Positions 41,562 through 51,701 of a stretch of 64,000 nucleotides of DNA are shown here, piece after piece; position 1 is the stretch's first letter, and each line of letters begins with the position of its first letter. The stretch lies in NCBI GenBank assembly GCA_022827905.1, contig JAJEIQ010000054.1, forward strand, positions 124,001 through 188,000, written 5' to 3'. The translations under genes were made by a program, and so were the position numbers. Source of the DNA: Pseudomonadales bacterium. Its GTDB lineage: Bacteria; Pseudomonadota; Gammaproteobacteria; Pseudomonadales; Azotimanducaceae. The notes under the pieces are model-generated. The model saw only the letters and a program-made list of their open reading frames with translations. It was not told the origin of the DNA and ran no database searches.

Positions 41562-43106
41562 CTACCAGGTCTGGGTGCTCTTGAACCGTTCGATGGCGTC
41601 GCGCATGTGCTGCTCCACCTCGTCGTTGTAGGCGCCGGTTTCGTTGATGTTGGCCATCCAGTCGCCGTGCTCCGCGTTCATGTAGCCAAGCAGCGCCTGC
41701 TCAAAGTCCAGCACCTTCTCAACGGCCACGTCCTCAAGGTAGCCCTCGTTGGCGGCGAACAGGACCACGCCCATGTCCGCCACCGTCATCGGCGCGTATT
41801 GCTTCTGCTTCATCAGTTCGGTGACCCGCTGGCCGTGCTCGAGCTGGCGGCGGGTGGCGTCGTCGAGATCGGACGCGAACTGGGAGAAGGCCGCCAGCTC
41901 CCGGTACTGGGCCAGGGCCAGCTTGATGCCGCCGGCGATCTTCTTCATGAAGGGCACCTGGGCCGCGCCACCCACCCGGGAAACCGAGATGCCCGGGCTC
42001 ATGGCCGGGCGCAGGCCGGCGTTGAAGTTGTCGGTCTCCAGGAAGATCTGGCCGTCGGTGATGGAGATCACGTTGGTGGGTACGAAGGCCGACACGTCAC
42101 CGGCTTGGGTCTCAATGATCGGCAGGGCGGTCAGCGAGCCGGTCTGGCCCTTGACGCGCCCGTCGGTAATGCGCTCCACGTACTCGGCATTGACCCGGGA
42201 GGCCCGCTCCAGCAGCCGCGAATGCAGGTAGAACACGTCGCCCGGATAGGCTTCGCGACCCGGCGGGCGGCGCAGCAACAGGGAAATCTGCCGGTACGCC
42301 CAAGCCTGCTTGGTCAGGTCGTCGTAGATGATGAGGGCATCCTCGCCCTCGTCGCGGAAGAACTCGCCCATCGAGCATCCGGAATAGGGGGCGATGAACT
42401 GCATGGGCGCCGGATCCGAGGCGCTGGCGGCCACCACGATGGTGTTGTCCATCACGCCGTGGTCCTCCAGGGTGCGCACGATGTTGGCGATGGTGGACAT
42501 CTTCTGGCCAATGGCCACGTAGACGCACTTAATGCCGCTGTCCTTCTGGTTGATGATGGCGTCCACGGCGATGGCGGTCTTGCCGATCTGCCGGTCGCCG
42601 ATGATGAGCTCCCGCTGGCCGCGGCCGATGGGCACCATGGCGTCGATGCACTTCAGGCCGATCTGCACCGGCTGGTCCACCGATTGGCGGGCGATGACGC
42701 CCGGCGCCACCTTTTCGATGGGCGCCGCTTGGGCCGCGTTGATGGGCCCCTTGCCGTCGATGGGCGCGCCGAGGGAGTCCACCACCCGGCCGAGCATTTC
42801 CCGGCCCACCGGCACCTCGAGGATGCGGCCCGTGCAGCGGGCGGTCATGCCCTCGGACAAATTCAGGTAGTCGCCGAGGATGACCGCGCCCACGGAGTCC
42901 CGCTCCAGGTTCAGGGCCATGCCGTAGAGGCCGCCGGGAAACTCGATCATCTCACCGTATTGGGCGTCGGCCAGCCCGTGAATGCGCACGATGCCATCCG
43001 ACACGCCGACGATGACGCCTTCGTTTTGCGCTTCGGCGTGCACATCGAGGCTTTCGATGCGCTGCCGGATGATGTCGCTGATTTCCGAGGGATTGAGTGG
43101 CTGCAT
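41562..43106 (-). CDS. atpA: ATP synthase F1 alpha subunit
   Basis: The 514-residue regulatory nucleotide-binding subunit has P-loop GDRQIGKT (170-177) and [20 protein letters not shown] near the N-terminus. The segment starting [16 protein letters not shown] and the arginine-finger region near [16 protein letters not shown] are conserved. It is the usual length. A gap of 87 bp to atpH, larger than others in this operon, shows no hairpin or promoter clear enough to list. Confidence 0.98.
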   Translation of the reverse strand: MQPLNPSEISDIIRQRIESLDVHAEAQNEGVIVGVSDGIVRIHGLADAQYGEMIEFPGGLYGMALNLERDSVGAVILGDYLNLSEGMTARCTGRILEVPVGREMLGRVVDSLGAPIDGKGPINAAQAAPIEKVAPGVIARQSVDQPVQIGLKCIDAMVPIGRGQRELIIGDRQIGKTAIAVDAIINQKDSGIKCVYVAIGQKMSTIANIVRTLEDHGVMDNTIVVAASASDPAPMQFIAPYSGCSMGEFFRDEGEDALIIYDDLTKQAWAYRQISLLLRRPPGREAYPGDVFYLHSRLLERASRVNAEYVERITDGRVKGQTGSLTALPIIETQAGDVSAFVPTNVISITDGQIFLETDNFNAGLRPAMSPGISVSRVGGAAQVPFMKKIAGGIKLALAQYRELAAFSQFASDLDDATRRQLEHGQRVTELMKQKQYAPMTVADMGVVLFAANEGYLEDVAVEKVLDFEQALLGYMNAEHGDWMANINETGAYNDEVEQHMRDAIERFKSTQTW

Positions 43107-43193
43107 TGGGTTTCCCTTAGCTCTTCCTAGTTGCCTGCGAGGCTGATTTCAAAATTCGTGCTGGTTTCGACGGCGGCCCGGGGCCGCGCCGGC

Positions 43194-43733
43194 TTAGGCC
43201 CGCGCCATCGTTTCCGCCAACTTGGCGAGGCGGCCGCGCACCGAGCCGTCAATGACCATGTCGCCGGCGCGAACCACCGCGCCGCCAAGCAGGTCGCCGT
43301 CCACCGTGCTCGACAGGGTCACTTCCTTGTCGAAGCGCCGCTGCAGGGCGGATTTCAAGGTTTCCGCCTGGGCATCGGAAAGCGGCTGGGCCGAGCGCAC
43401 CTCGACGTCCAGGGTGCGTTCCTCAAGCGCTTTGAGCTCCTCAAAGCGGCGCTGGACCTCGCCGAGCAGCGCCAGCCGGCCATTAACGCTCAGGACCTGC
43501 AAAAACTGGCGACCCGCCGAGTCAATGTCATCGCCGCACAGTTCCGCCAGCCGATGCGCCTTGGTCTGGGCGGCAATCTCCGGCGACTCGATCAATGCCC
43601 GCACCTGGGCCTCGCCCACCGCGGCGCCTAACACGCCAAGCAGGCGCGACCAACGGGGCAGGGCCGAGGCCGACTTGGCCAACGCGAACACCGCGTTGCC
43701 GTAAGGCCTGGCGAGGGTTGCGAGTTCCGCCAC
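43194..43733 (-). CDS. atpH: ATP synthase F1 delta subunit
   Basis: The 179-residue protein joins F1 to the peripheral stalk. It begins ELATLARPYGNAVFALA, the delta (OSCP) start motif. The C-terminal DGDLLGGAVVRAGDMVIDGS and VRGRLAKLAETMA are characteristic of the domain that binds AtpF. It starts 4 nt after the atpF stop. Confidence 0.96.
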   Translation of the reverse strand: MAELATLARPYGNAVFALAKSASALPRWSRLLGVLGAAVGEAQVRALIESPEIAAQTKAHRLAELCGDDIDSAGRQFLQVLSVNGRLALLGEVQRRFEELKALEERTLDVEVRSAQPLSDAQAETLKSALQRRFDKEVTLSSTVDGDLLGGAVVRAGDMVIDGSVRGRLAKLAETMARA

Positions 43734-43737
43734 TGGC

Positions 43738-44208
43738 TTACAGCTCCGCTGCCAAACGCTCGAGCATGCGTTCGTGGCGGCCGGGGTCGATGCTCTCCTC
43801 GAGCACCCGTTCCGCGCCCGTCAGGGCCAGTGCGGCGACTTGGCGGCGCAGGCTCTCCCGCGCCCGGTTGACTTCCTGATCAATCTCCGCCTGGGCCGCT
43901 TCGAGCAGCCGCTCGCCCTCCGCGCGGGCGTTGCCCTTGGCGTCCTCAATCATCTGATTGGCTTGCTGGCGGGCCTGCTCAATGATCTGGGCGGCCTCCG
44001 CCCGGGCCTTGGCCCGCTCCTCCTCCGCGCCGCTCTCGGCCTCGCCAAGCTTGCGTTCGGCTTCCTCCGCCGCCACCAAGCCTTGGGCAATGGCCTGCTG
44101 GCGTTCGGTCATGGCCGACTTCAGGACCGGCCAGATGTACTTCATGCAGAACGCGACGAAGATCAGGAAGACCAGGCTTTGCGCGAACAGCGTCAGTCCT
44201 ATGTTCAT
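43738..44208 (-). CDS. atpF: ATP synthase F0 b subunit
   Basis: The 156-residue peripheral stalk has one N-terminal membrane helix (NIGLTLFAQSLVFLIFVAFC) with the following short turn (MKYIWPVLKSAM) and a long charged coiled coil (QQAIAQGLVAAEEAERKLGE onward). The length and start match proteobacterial single-b enzymes that form a homodimer. It lies 69 bp after atpE. Confidence 0.96.
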   Translation of the reverse strand: MNIGLTLFAQSLVFLIFVAFCMKYIWPVLKSAMTERQQAIAQGLVAAEEAERKLGEAESGAEEERAKARAEAAQIIEQARQQANQMIEDAKGNARAEGERLLEAAQAEIDQEVNRARESLRRQVAALALTGAERVLEESIDPGRHERMLERLAAEL

Positions 44209-44277
44209 GTCCGACTTCCGGCTAGTTGGGTGATGGTTGGGTGCTTGTTCCGCGCCTTGCGGGCCGGAACCCTGGCG

Positions 44278-44523
<246 letters not shown>

Positions 44524-44546
44524 TTATGACGGTTGGTTGAAGCGGA

Positions 44547-45398
44547 TCAATGCTCGTCCGTGTCGTGGGCCTGAGCCAAGTAAACGATGGTCAGCACTGC
44601 GAATACGAACGCCTGCAAGGTGATGACGATTAGGTGGAACGCCGCCCACACGAACTGAAACACTCCGCCGGCCATCGCGAAGACGATGCCGGCCGAGAAC
44701 ATGAGCGCGATGAGAACGAAGATCATCTCACCGGCGTACAGATTACCGAACAGGCGCAGCCCCAGGGACAGCGGCTTGGCGATCAGTGTGACGAACTCCA
44801 GCACGAAGTTCACCGGCACGAGCAGCTTTGACGGGAAGGGATGGAACGACAGTTCCGCCAGGAAGCCGCCAACGCCCTTGCACTTGATGCTGTAGTAGAG
44901 GATGAGCGCGAACACGGACAGGGCCATCGCCATGGTGATGTTGGGGTCGGTGCTCGGCACGATCTTCATGTAGTGGATGCCAAACACCTTGGCCAATTCC
45001 GGCACCCAATCCACGGGCACCAGGTCCATGAGGTTCATGAGGAAGACCCAGACGAAGATGGTCAGGGCCAAGGGGGCGATGAGGTCGTTTTTGTGGTTGA
45101 AGATGCTCTCGGTGGTGTCGTCGATGAACTCGACGATGACCTCGACGAAGTTCTGCAGGCCACCCGGAACGCCGGCGGTGGCGCGGCTTGCGGCGCGGCG
45201 GAAGATGGCCAGGAAGATCACGCCCAGGCCGATGGACCAAGCCATGGAATCGACGTGGATCGACCAAAAGCCCATCTCGGCCGCCTCCTCCGCTGAATGG
45301 GCGAAGCCCCAACTGCCGTCCGGGTGCTGGCCGTAGGTGAGGTTGGTCAGGTGGTGCTTGATGTACTCAGCACTGGTTGGATTGTCTGCGGATGCCAT
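44547..45398 (-). CDS. atpB: ATP synthase F0 a subunit
   Basis: The 283-residue stator channel has about five to six membrane helices. The essential Arg is R215 in [17 protein letters not shown]. The segment [13 protein letters not shown] is also conserved. The ATG at 45398 lies 41 bp after the atpI-like stop. Together with AtpE it forms the two proton half-channels of the inner membrane. Confidence 0.97.
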   Translation of the reverse strand: MASADNPTSAEYIKHHLTNLTYGQHPDGSWGFAHSAEEAAEMGFWSIHVDSMAWSIGLGVIFLAIFRRAASRATAGVPGGLQNFVEVIVEFIDDTTESIFNHKNDLIAPLALTIFVWVFLMNLMDLVPVDWVPELAKVFGIHYMKIVPSTDPNITMAMALSVFALILYYSIKCKGVGGFLAELSFHPFPSKLLVPVNFVLEFVTLIAKPLSLGLRLFGNLYAGEMIFVLIALMFSAGIVFAMAGGVFQFVWAAFHLIVITLQAFVFAVLTIVYLAQAHDTDEH

Positions 45399-45439
45399 AC
45401 CTGAGCAAAAGCCGTCCTGTCTTCAATTCTCCATCGCCT

Positions 45440-45832
45440 TCAACGCCGCCGCCGAGCCAGCGTCTGCCCCAAGGGCGCCGCGACGTAGGCCAGATGCACC
45501 GCGCCCAACGTGGCGAAAAAGCCCAGCGGCGCGGGCCTCACCCAAGCGAAGGCCACCGCCATCAAGGCCACCGTGGCCAGCGACCGCCCGAGCCCGTACG
45601 CCAAAACCCGGCCTGCCTTGGGCTCTCGCTCGGCAGCCCATGCGAACAAGGCCGTCGGCACGACGCACACCGCGCCGCCCCAAGCCGCCGCTGCAGCCTG
45701 CTCGGCCCCGAGCAGCGCAAAAAGGCACACAGCCACCCCGGCCATGCCGATCTGCATGACCACAATTGCGCAAACCAGACTGATGCTTCCCACGCTTCGC
45801 TTGCGCGCTGCGCGGGACCAATCGAAAGCCAA
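45440..45832 (-). CDS. atpI: ATP synthase subunit I-like membrane protein
   Basis: The 130-residue protein has four hydrophobic helices (ISLVCAIVVMQIGMAGVAVC; AAWGGAVCVVPTALFAWAAE; GRSLATVALMAVAFAWV; FFATLGAVHLAYVAAPLG). Length, topology and position before atpB match AtpI, an assembly factor for the c ring. Sequence conservation in the family is low, so the call leans on synteny. Confidence 0.85.
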   Translation of the reverse strand: MAFDWSRAARKRSVGSISLVCAIVVMQIGMAGVAVCLFALLGAEQAAAAAWGGAVCVVPTALFAWAAEREPKAGRVLAYGLGRSLATVALMAVAFAWVRPAPLGFFATLGAVHLAYVAAPLGQTLARRRR

Positions 45833-45861
45833 GTCAGGCGGGTCCCGTGAAGGCGGCGCGG

Positions 45862-45890
45862 ATTATAGAGAGGTGGTTTGGCGCATTCAA
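45862..45890 (-). promoter_or_regulatory. Sigma70 promoter of the atp operon
   Basis: Read on the minus strand, TTGAAT (45885-45890) and a perfect TATAAT (45862-45867) are separated by exactly 17 bp. Transcription would start near 45855, giving a leader of about 23 nt before the atpI ATG at 45832. It is among the best promoter matches seen in the window and separates atp control from the upstream mnmG-par genes. A run of six T (45903-45908, minus strand) after a weak GC-rich dyad could be a parB terminator. Confidence 0.7.
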
Positions 45891-45934
45891 CACGGGTTGT
45901 TCAAAAAACTGCGCATTGCGGCAAGTGGTCTGGT

Positions 45935-46807
45935 TCAGTCAAGCCTGTCCCTTCGATCGGGCAACAGGTGGCTGAGTATGCCGTCGAGTTCATCGAGCGA
46001 AGCGTACCGAATGGTCACCCGGCCCGCGCCCTTGGCATCGTGGGCGATCGAGACCGGCGCGCCAAGCCGCTCCTTGACCCGCTGCTCAAGAGCCAGCGTA
46101 TCCGGATCCTTGCTGGCGGCTTGCTTCTTGGGTGGCGTCTCCCCGGCGAGCAGGCGTCGCACCAGGGCTTCCGTTTGGCGCACGTTGAGTTTTTCCCGGA
46201 CCGTCTGTTGGGCCGCGGCAATCTGTTCGGCGGGCGGCAAGGGCAGGAGGGCGCGGGCGTGGCCCATCTCCAAGGCGCCCTCATCAAGCAGTTCGCGCAC
46301 CGCCGGATCGAGATTGAGCAGCCGAAGCAGATTGGCCACCGCCTCGCGGGACTTGCCCACCGCGTCGGCGACGGCCTGCTGGGTCAATCCGAACTCATCG
46401 CGCAGGCGGCGCAGCGCCTCGGCTTCCTCGAGCGGCCTTAAGTCCTCGCGCTGCAGGTTCTCGATGAGAGCCATGGCGGCGGCCTGCTCATCGCTCACCT
46501 CCCGGACAACGGCGGGCACGGCGTCAAGGCCAGCTAGGCCAGCTGCCCGCAAGCGCCGCTCGCCCGCCACCAGTTCATAACCGCCCTGGGGCCGGGAGCG
46601 CAGGACCACCGGCTGCATCAGCCCGTGGGCGCTGATCGAGCGGCTCAATTCAGCGAGGGCGGCGTCATCGAAGTGCCGGCGCGGCTGGTAGCGGCTGTGG
46701 TGAATCTCATTGAGGGCGATGGAAGCGGGCGCCGATGGCTCCGCAACCAAGGCGCCGCCGGCGCTCAGCAGCGCTTCGAGACCGCGCCCCAAGGGTTTCC
46801 TGGCCAC
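45935..46807 (-). CDS. parB: Chromosome-partitioning protein ParB
   Basis: The 290-residue protein has the CTPase/N-terminal box GYELVAGERRLRAAGLAGLD (about 75-94) and IENLQREDLRPLEEAEALRR. The helix-turn-helix is FGLTQQAVADAVGKSREAVA (about 134-153). The C-terminal domain is for dimerisation. ParB loads at parS and spreads, working with ParA in origin segregation. It begins 3 nt after the parA stop. I saw no obvious TGTTTCACGTGAAACA-like parS in the window, though parS often lies elsewhere near the origin. Confidence 0.95.
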   Translation of the reverse strand: MARKPLGRGLEALLSAGGALVAEPSAPASIALNEIHHSRYQPRRHFDDAALAELSRSISAHGLMQPVVLRSRPQGGYELVAGERRLRAAGLAGLDAVPAVVREVSDEQAAAMALIENLQREDLRPLEEAEALRRLRDEFGLTQQAVADAVGKSREAVANLLRLLNLDPAVRELLDEGALEMGHARALLPLPPAEQIAAAQQTVREKLNVRQTEALVRRLLAGETPPKKQAASKDPDTLALEQRVKERLGAPVSIAHDAKGAGRVTIRYASLDELDGILSHLLPDRRDRLD

Positions 46808-46810
46808 GCG

Positions 46811-47581
46811 CTAGGTTTCCCTTGCCTTGACCAATTCCGCCGCCAAGGCCATGTAGGCGATGGCGCCCCGCGAATGGCGGTCATACAGAATGGCCGGCAA
46901 GCCGTGGCTCGGCGCTTCCGCCAAGCGGACATTGCGCGGAATCACCGTGCGGAACACCTTGTTGCCGAAGTGTGCGATCAATTGCCGTGACACGTCGCGG
47001 GTCAGGCCGTTGCGCGGATCATACATCGTTCGCAGCAGCCCCTGTACGGCGAGGCGCGGGTTGGCCCGATGGCGGACCTGGCTGATCGTGTCGAGCAGCG
47101 CCGTCAGCCCCTCCAAGGCGTAGTACTCGCACTGCATCGGGATCAGCACGCCATCCGCCGCCACCAGGGCGTTCAAGGTAAGGATGTTGAGGCTCGGCGG
47201 GCAATCCATGATGAGGTACTCGTAGCGCTGCGCGGCCTGGGCGCTCGACAATCGGTGGCGCAGCCGGGCCTCACGGCCATCCACCGCCAGCAGTTCCACT
47301 TCAGCGGCGGTCAGGTCGCTGTTGCAGGGCACCAAGTCGAAGCCCCCCGGACAGGGCCTGAGCACTTCCTCAAGAACGGCATCGTCCATCAGCCAGTCGC
47401 GCATCGAGGTGGCGAGGGCGGTCTTGTCCAACCCGGAACCGGTGGTGGCATTGCCTTGCGGGTCGAGATCAAGCAGCAGGGTCCGGTGGCCGGACAGGCT
47501 TAAGGAAGCGCTCAGGTTAACGCTCGTCGTGGTCTTGCCGACGCCGCCTTTTTGATTGGCCACCGCTATGATGCGGGTCAT
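46811..47581 (-). CDS. parA: Chromosome-partitioning ATPase ParA
   Basis: The 256-residue deviant Walker ATPase has KGGVGKTTTSVNL (11-23) with the signature Lys, LDLDPQGNATTGSG (about 37-50) and MDCPPSLNILTLNAL (about 121-135). It binds DNA nonspecifically when ATP-bound and moves ParB-parS complexes. The short length, without an N-terminal helix-turn-helix, is the chromosomal type. It follows rsmG by 12 nt in the conserved mnmG-rsmG-parA-parB order. Confidence 0.97.
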   Translation of the reverse strand: MTRIIAVANQKGGVGKTTTSVNLSASLSLSGHRTLLLDLDPQGNATTGSGLDKTALATSMRDWLMDDAVLEEVLRPCPGGFDLVPCNSDLTAAEVELLAVDGREARLRHRLSSAQAAQRYEYLIMDCPPSLNILTLNALVAADGVLIPMQCEYYALEGLTALLDTISQVRHRANPRLAVQGLLRTMYDPRNGLTRDVSRQLIAHFGNKVFRTVIPRNVRLAEAPSHGLPAILYDRHSRGAIAYMALAAELVKARET

Positions 47582-47593
47582 CGTTGGTCACCA

Positions 47594-48295
47594 TCAGTTA
47601 CCTGATTTGCCGCCGCTGTAGTCCAAGTCATCCTTGGTCACCACCAGCAGCCCATGCCAAGCCGAAAGCCTCGGCATTTTCGCCCATTGGCGCCGGGCGA
47701 TGGAACCGCCCGGAAAATCAGCCGGCGCATCCGCCAGCCCGGCGGCGGCTTGGCGCGAGCGCACGACCCGATCCAGGGCCAACAGATGCCCGCCCGGCCT
47801 CAGCATCCTGTGCGCTTGCCCCCATAGGGCGGGCGGCGGCCTCAGCGCCCGGGCCGTCACCGCATCCGTGCTCGCCGACGGCACTTGGCCGAGGTCGGCG
47901 CACAGCACACTGACGTTGGCCAAGCCCAGTTCACGTTGCGCCAAGCGCAGGAAGCGGGCCTTGCGCACGCTGCGTTCCACCAACGTCACCCAAACCTCGG
48001 GCAGCGCCACCGCCAACGGGATGCCCGGCAGCCCGGCCCCGGAACCGAGATCCGCCACCCGCAGGGCTTCGCAGCCGCGGCTGCCTCGGATATCGCACAA
48101 CGCCTGTGCCGCAACCAAGCCATCGACCACATGCCGGTCGGCGAAGCGGGACAGATCCTTGGGCGCCACCAGGCTCAACACCGGGTTCCATCGCCGCACT
48201 AGGTCGGCGTAGGCGTCCAGCGCCTCGGTTTGTTTGGGGTGAAGCGCCGCTTCGAGTTCGTCAGCGTTGATGGGCAGTAGCGAGGCGCCGTTCAT
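47594..48295 (-). CDS. rsmG: 16S rRNA (guanine-N7) methyltransferase RsmG
   Basis: The 233-residue SAM enzyme methylates G527 of 16S rRNA. The motif VADLGSGAGLPGIPLAVALP (SAM-binding) and DRHVVDGLVAAQAL are clear; RALRPPPALW matches the family R-A motif. The frame is open to a TTG at 48343 that overlaps the mnmG stop, but the ATG at 48295 has AGGAAGGG with a 9-nt spacer and starts like other RsmG proteins, so it is chosen. Confidence 0.94.
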   Translation of the reverse strand: MNGASLLPINADELEAALHPKQTEALDAYADLVRRWNPVLSLVAPKDLSRFADRHVVDGLVAAQALCDIRGSRGCEALRVADLGSGAGLPGIPLAVALPEVWVTLVERSVRKARFLRLAQRELGLANVSVLCADLGQVPSASTDAVTARALRPPPALWGQAHRMLRPGGHLLALDRVVRSRQAAAGLADAPADFPGGSIARRQWAKMPRLSAWHGLLVVTKDDLDYSGGKSGN

Positions 48296-48339
48296 GAGGG
48301 GACGCCCTTCCTCAAGTTCGAAAACGAACTTCAGGTGAT

Positions 48340-50220
48340 TCAAGCGGCAGCGCGTTGCTTCTTGGCATGCACCAGCAGGATGGAGAGGGCGGCTGGGGTC
48401 ATGCCGGGGAGTCTGGCGGCTTCGGCCAAGCTTTCGGGCTGTGCTTGGGCGAGCTTGTGCTGCAGCTCGCTGGATAGGCCCGGCAGGATGCGGTAGTCGA
48501 GAGTCGCTGGCAGGGCGATGGCTTCGTGGCGGCGGATTTTGGCGATTTCCTCATCCTGGCGGCGGATGTAGCCTTCGTACTTCACTTCCGCTTCCACTTG
48601 GCGCAGCAGTTCCGCATCTGCACCGGCGTCCGCCAAGTCCCCATCGAGCAAGGGAACCACTTGGGCGATGCGGGCCTCGGGGCGCTTCAAGTACTCGCTC
48701 ACCCGGATGGACTCGGTGATGGGCTTCCCGCCCTGGGTCTCGAGCTGGGCGGCGAGCGGTGTGCCGGGCTTGATTGGCGTTTCGACCAGCAACGACAGCA
48801 GCGCTTTACGCCGCGTCTGCTTGGCGGAGAAGGCTCGCCAGCGGACATCGCCCACTAGGCCAAGTTCCCGGCCCTCGGCGGTCAGCCGCGCATCGGCGTT
48901 GTCCTCGCGTAGCCGCAGGCGGAATTCGGCTCGGCTGGTGAACATGCGGTAGGGTTCGTTGGCGCCTTGGTTGATGAGATCGTCGATCATGACGCCGAGA
49001 TAGGCCTCGTCGCGCCTTGGGTGCCACGCTTCAAGGCCCGCCGATTTGCGGGCAGCGTTCAGGCCGGCGAGCAGCCCTTGGGCGGCGGCTTCCTCGTAGC
49101 CGGTGGTGCCGTTGATTTGCCCGGCGAAGAACAGCCCGGCAACCGACTTAGTCTCCAGCGAATGGCGCAGGTCGCGGGGGTCGAAGTAGTCGTACTCGAT
49201 GGCGTAGCCGGGGCGGGTGATGCGGGCCGCCTCAAACCCTTCGATGGAGCGCACCAGCGCCAGTTGCACGTCAAACGGCAGGCTGGTGGAGATGCCGTTC
49301 GGATAGAGCTCTCCGGAGCTCAGCCCTTCCGGCTCGACAAAAATCTGGTGCCGGGTGCGGTCGGCGAAGCGCACCACCTTGTCTTCGATGCTCGGACAGT
49401 AGCGCGGGCCGGCGCCTTCGATGACGCCGCCGTAGAGCGGGCTGCGGTCGAGGGATTGGCGAATGATCTCGTGGGTGTTTGGGTTGGTTTCGGCTATGAA
49501 GCACGAGACCTGCTGCGGATGCGGCTGCGGCAGGAACGACAGGCTCGGCGTCGGCACATCACCGGGTTGTTCGATGAGCCGGGAGAAGTCGACGCTGCGC
49601 CGGTCGAGGCGCGGCGGCGTGCCGGTCTTCAACCGCCCGACCCGGAACGGCAGCCCGCGCAGCCGCTCGGCGAGGGCATTAGATGGCGCATCCCCGGCGC
49701 GTCCGCCGGGTTGGTTTTCAAGGCCAATGTGTATACGGCCGCCCAGAAAGGTGCCTGTGGTCAGCACCACGGCGGTAGCGCGGAAGCTGAGTCCCATGGC
49801 AGTGACCACGCCGCTGACGGTGCCGTGGTCCACCTTTAGATCAACCACGGATTGCTGAAAGACCTGCAGATTGTCCTGTTGCTCGATGATCGAGCGCATG
49901 GCGTTGCGGTACAGGTTGCGGTCGGCTTGCGCCCGCGTTGCCCGCACCGCCGGACCCTTGCTGGCGTTCAGCACCCGAAACTGGATGCCCGCCAAGTCCG
50001 CGGCCCGGGCCATGGCCCCGTCGAGGGCATCGATTTCGCGCACCAAGTGGCTCTTGCCGATGCCGCCGATGGCCGGATTGCAGGACATCTGGCCGATGGT
50101 CTCGATGCTCTGGGTGAGCAGCAGGGTGCTGGCTCCGGTTCGAGCCGACGCCAGCGCCGCCTCGCAGCCGGCATGGCCGCCGCCGATGACGATGACATCA
50201 AAGGTCTCTGGATGCTCCAT
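48340..50220 (-). CDS. mnmG: tRNA uridine-5-carboxymethylaminomethyl modification enzyme MnmG
   Basis: The 626-residue FAD protein acts with MnmE to install cmnm5 at wobble uridine. The N-terminal FAD site is [20 protein letters not shown], followed by [20 protein letters not shown]; the C-terminal [17 protein letters not shown] is also diagnostic. Two ATG codons fit (50226 and 50220). A TATAAT box at 50228-50233 would start transcription almost exactly at 50220, so I choose that ATG; the mRNA would be leaderless. It heads the mnmG-rsmG-parA-parB run. Confidence 0.96.
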   Translation of the reverse strand: MEHPETFDVIVIGGGHAGCEAALASARTGASTLLLTQSIETIGQMSCNPAIGGIGKSHLVREIDALDGAMARAADLAGIQFRVLNASKGPAVRATRAQADRNLYRNAMRSIIEQQDNLQVFQQSVVDLKVDHGTVSGVVTAMGLSFRATAVVLTTGTFLGGRIHIGLENQPGGRAGDAPSNALAERLRGLPFRVGRLKTGTPPRLDRRSVDFSRLIEQPGDVPTPSLSFLPQPHPQQVSCFIAETNPNTHEIIRQSLDRSPLYGGVIEGAGPRYCPSIEDKVVRFADRTRHQIFVEPEGLSSGELYPNGISTSLPFDVQLALVRSIEGFEAARITRPGYAIEYDYFDPRDLRHSLETKSVAGLFFAGQINGTTGYEEAAAQGLLAGLNAARKSAGLEAWHPRRDEAYLGVMIDDLINQGANEPYRMFTSRAEFRLRLREDNADARLTAEGRELGLVGDVRWRAFSAKQTRRKALLSLLVETPIKPGTPLAAQLETQGGKPITESIRVSEYLKRPEARIAQVVPLLDGDLADAGADAELLRQVEAEVKYEGYIRRQDEEIAKIRRHEAIALPATLDYRILPGLSSELQHKLAQAQPESLAEAARLPGMTPAALSILLVHAKKQRAAA

Positions 50221-50227
50221 GGTCATG

Positions 50228-50233
50228 ATTATA
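50228..50233 (-). promoter_or_regulatory. -10 box of mnmG, implying leaderless start
   Basis: Minus-strand TATAAT ends 7 nt before the ATG at 50220; no Shine-Dalgarno lies before either candidate ATG. The -35 is poor (TTGGAC sits 21 bp upstream). Transcription 7-8 nt after a -10 box would begin at or next to the start codon. Confidence 0.5.
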
Positions 50234-50280
50234 GTCGCCGGTGATGGTTGGGTGGTCCAAGCCCGGATTCCCAGATCGCC

Positions 50281-51612
50281 CTAGTCGGTCCGCCCAGTCT
50301 CGCTCATGTAGCGATCAAGCCAGGCGTGGTAGTGTGAGACCCGATCCTCGTCGTCGTTGAGCCATGCTTGGCGAAAACCACGTGAACGCATGCCCTTCTG
50401 CACGTCGCGTATGAGATGGACGTCCTGATCCAAGGTAATGGTCATGGTTTTGTCGCCAGCGATGACGTCTTCCTGGGTGAACTCATCGTGTTCGGGACGT
50501 TCCCGGAATTCGGGTAGTTCCTCCTGGTCCAGATTGAAGGAAATGTTGGCACTCTGGCGCACTTCGTCATCCGGCGGCATGCGCAGTGCGAGCTTGTCCC
50601 AATAGCAGCGCTCGGGATCGGTCCCGTGGGGGCGCGCTCGGAGTATCCAAAGCTCTTCGGGTTGCAACACGAGAATGGCATTGGGAAAGATGTTGTACTG
50701 CACGATGTCGGAAAGCTGGTCGTCGGACAGCAGGCTGTAGTCGTAGCCGAGGGCCGCTCCCCGCTCCCGCTTGGCGATTTGCACATCGCGGCGGACGTCG
50801 AGCACTCGACCGTCGTAGTCACCGCGGTCCATGCCCAGTGCCTCGAGCTGGGCCCACATGGTCGGGGGCACCTGATCTGGGATCGGTAGCCTCGAGTTGA
50901 CGGTGAAACCCTTGATGGACACACGGGTGTGGCCGTGCGGCCAGAAATCGCTCACAGCAGTCGGACAGTCGAAGATCAACTCGTGTTGTGGATGGATGTG
51001 CTCCACGTGGTATAGCTCACCAAAGTTGTCAAAAACAGCCTTCCAGTTGCAGTCTAGACGCACGGTCTGGTCCTCGACCAAGCGCATGTCCTGCGGGCGA
51101 AAGGGTTCCACCAAATCCATCACGGGGCCGAGAAATTCCTGCAGCGTTGGCGCTTGGGGGTCCATGCACACCCAAACAATCCCCGCCCACACCTCGACCC
51201 TTACAGGCCGCAGGGACAGTTCCTCTTTGGGAAGGCCGCGGCTGAAGCGGTCGTCATCGGGTACGTGCACCAGCCGCCCATCGTTGGCGTAGGTCCAGCC
51301 ATGGTAGGGACAGGTGTATTGCGCCATCGCGCCGCAGTCCACCGTCAGTACCCGCGCACCGCGATGTTGGCAGGCGTTGAAAAACGCTGCGACCTCGCCT
51401 TCTTCGGTGCGTGAGACGATGATGGATTCGGGTGCCAGATCGAAAACGAAGAAGTCTCCCGGCTCTGCGACATCCTGCGCCACGCCGGCAACCAGCCAAG
51501 TTCGCGGCCAGAGCCGCTGCCGTTCGTTCTCCATGTATTCGCGCGAGATGTACCGCTCGGCGGTAATAGGGCCGAATGGCAGGGTCAATACCTGTTCCCG
51601 GGCTTCACTCAT
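50281..51612 (-). CDS. Rieske non-heme iron oxygenase, alpha subunit
   Basis: The 443-residue protein has a Rieske [2Fe-2S] site CQHRGARV and CPYHGWTY with ligands C81, H83, C101 and H104. The mononuclear iron motif is NFGELYHVEHIHPQHE (about residues 195-212). Ring-hydroxylating oxygenase alpha subunits of this kind add oxygen to aromatics, or demethylate quaternary amines; the substrate is not evident. There is no beta subunit, ferredoxin or reductase gene beside it. It lies upstream of mnmG on the same strand with a 54-bp gap. Confidence 0.9.
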   Translation of the reverse strand: MSEAREQVLTLPFGPITAERYISREYMENERQRLWPRTWLVAGVAQDVAEPGDFFVFDLAPESIIVSRTEEGEVAAFFNACQHRGARVLTVDCGAMAQYTCPYHGWTYANDGRLVHVPDDDRFSRGLPKEELSLRPVRVEVWAGIVWVCMDPQAPTLQEFLGPVMDLVEPFRPQDMRLVEDQTVRLDCNWKAVFDNFGELYHVEHIHPQHELIFDCPTAVSDFWPHGHTRVSIKGFTVNSRLPIPDQVPPTMWAQLEALGMDRGDYDGRVLDVRRDVQIAKRERGAALGYDYSLLSDDQLSDIVQYNIFPNAILVLQPEELWILRARPHGTDPERCYWDKLALRMPPDDEVRQSANISFNLDQEELPEFRERPEHDEFTQEDVIAGDKTMTITLDQDVHLIRDVQKGMRSRGFRQAWLNDDEDRVSHYHAWLDRYMSETGRTD

Positions 51613-51650
51613 GATGACTTCCCCACTTCACAAATAAGGCGCTTACACGG

Positions 51651-51659
51651 ATTGTACCA
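51651..51659 (-). promoter_or_regulatory. Candidate extended -10 promoter of Rieske oxygenase
   Basis: Minus strand TGGTACAAT is an extended -10 (TGn plus TACAAT, five of six bases), 38 bp before the ATG at 51612, giving a leader of about 31 nt that contains GGGGAAG. Confidence 0.45.
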
Positions 51660-51701
51660 ACGCGGAGAACACTGACGCTGCCGAGGAGTGAGATTCGTGG
51701 G

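Noticed and set aside
41412-43130. Open frame of about 570 codons antisense to atpA
   Set aside because: AtpA is unambiguous; the antisense frame is a GC-codon shadow.
45833-47593. parS site near parAB
   Set aside because: I saw no TGTTTCACGTGAAACA-like palindrome here; a whole-genome search would be needed.
50227-50280. oriC beside mnmG (mnmG is near the origin in some gammaproteobacteria)
   Set aside because: The 54-bp gap to the Rieske gene has no DnaA-box cluster (TTATCCACA-like) or AT-rich unwinding stretch.
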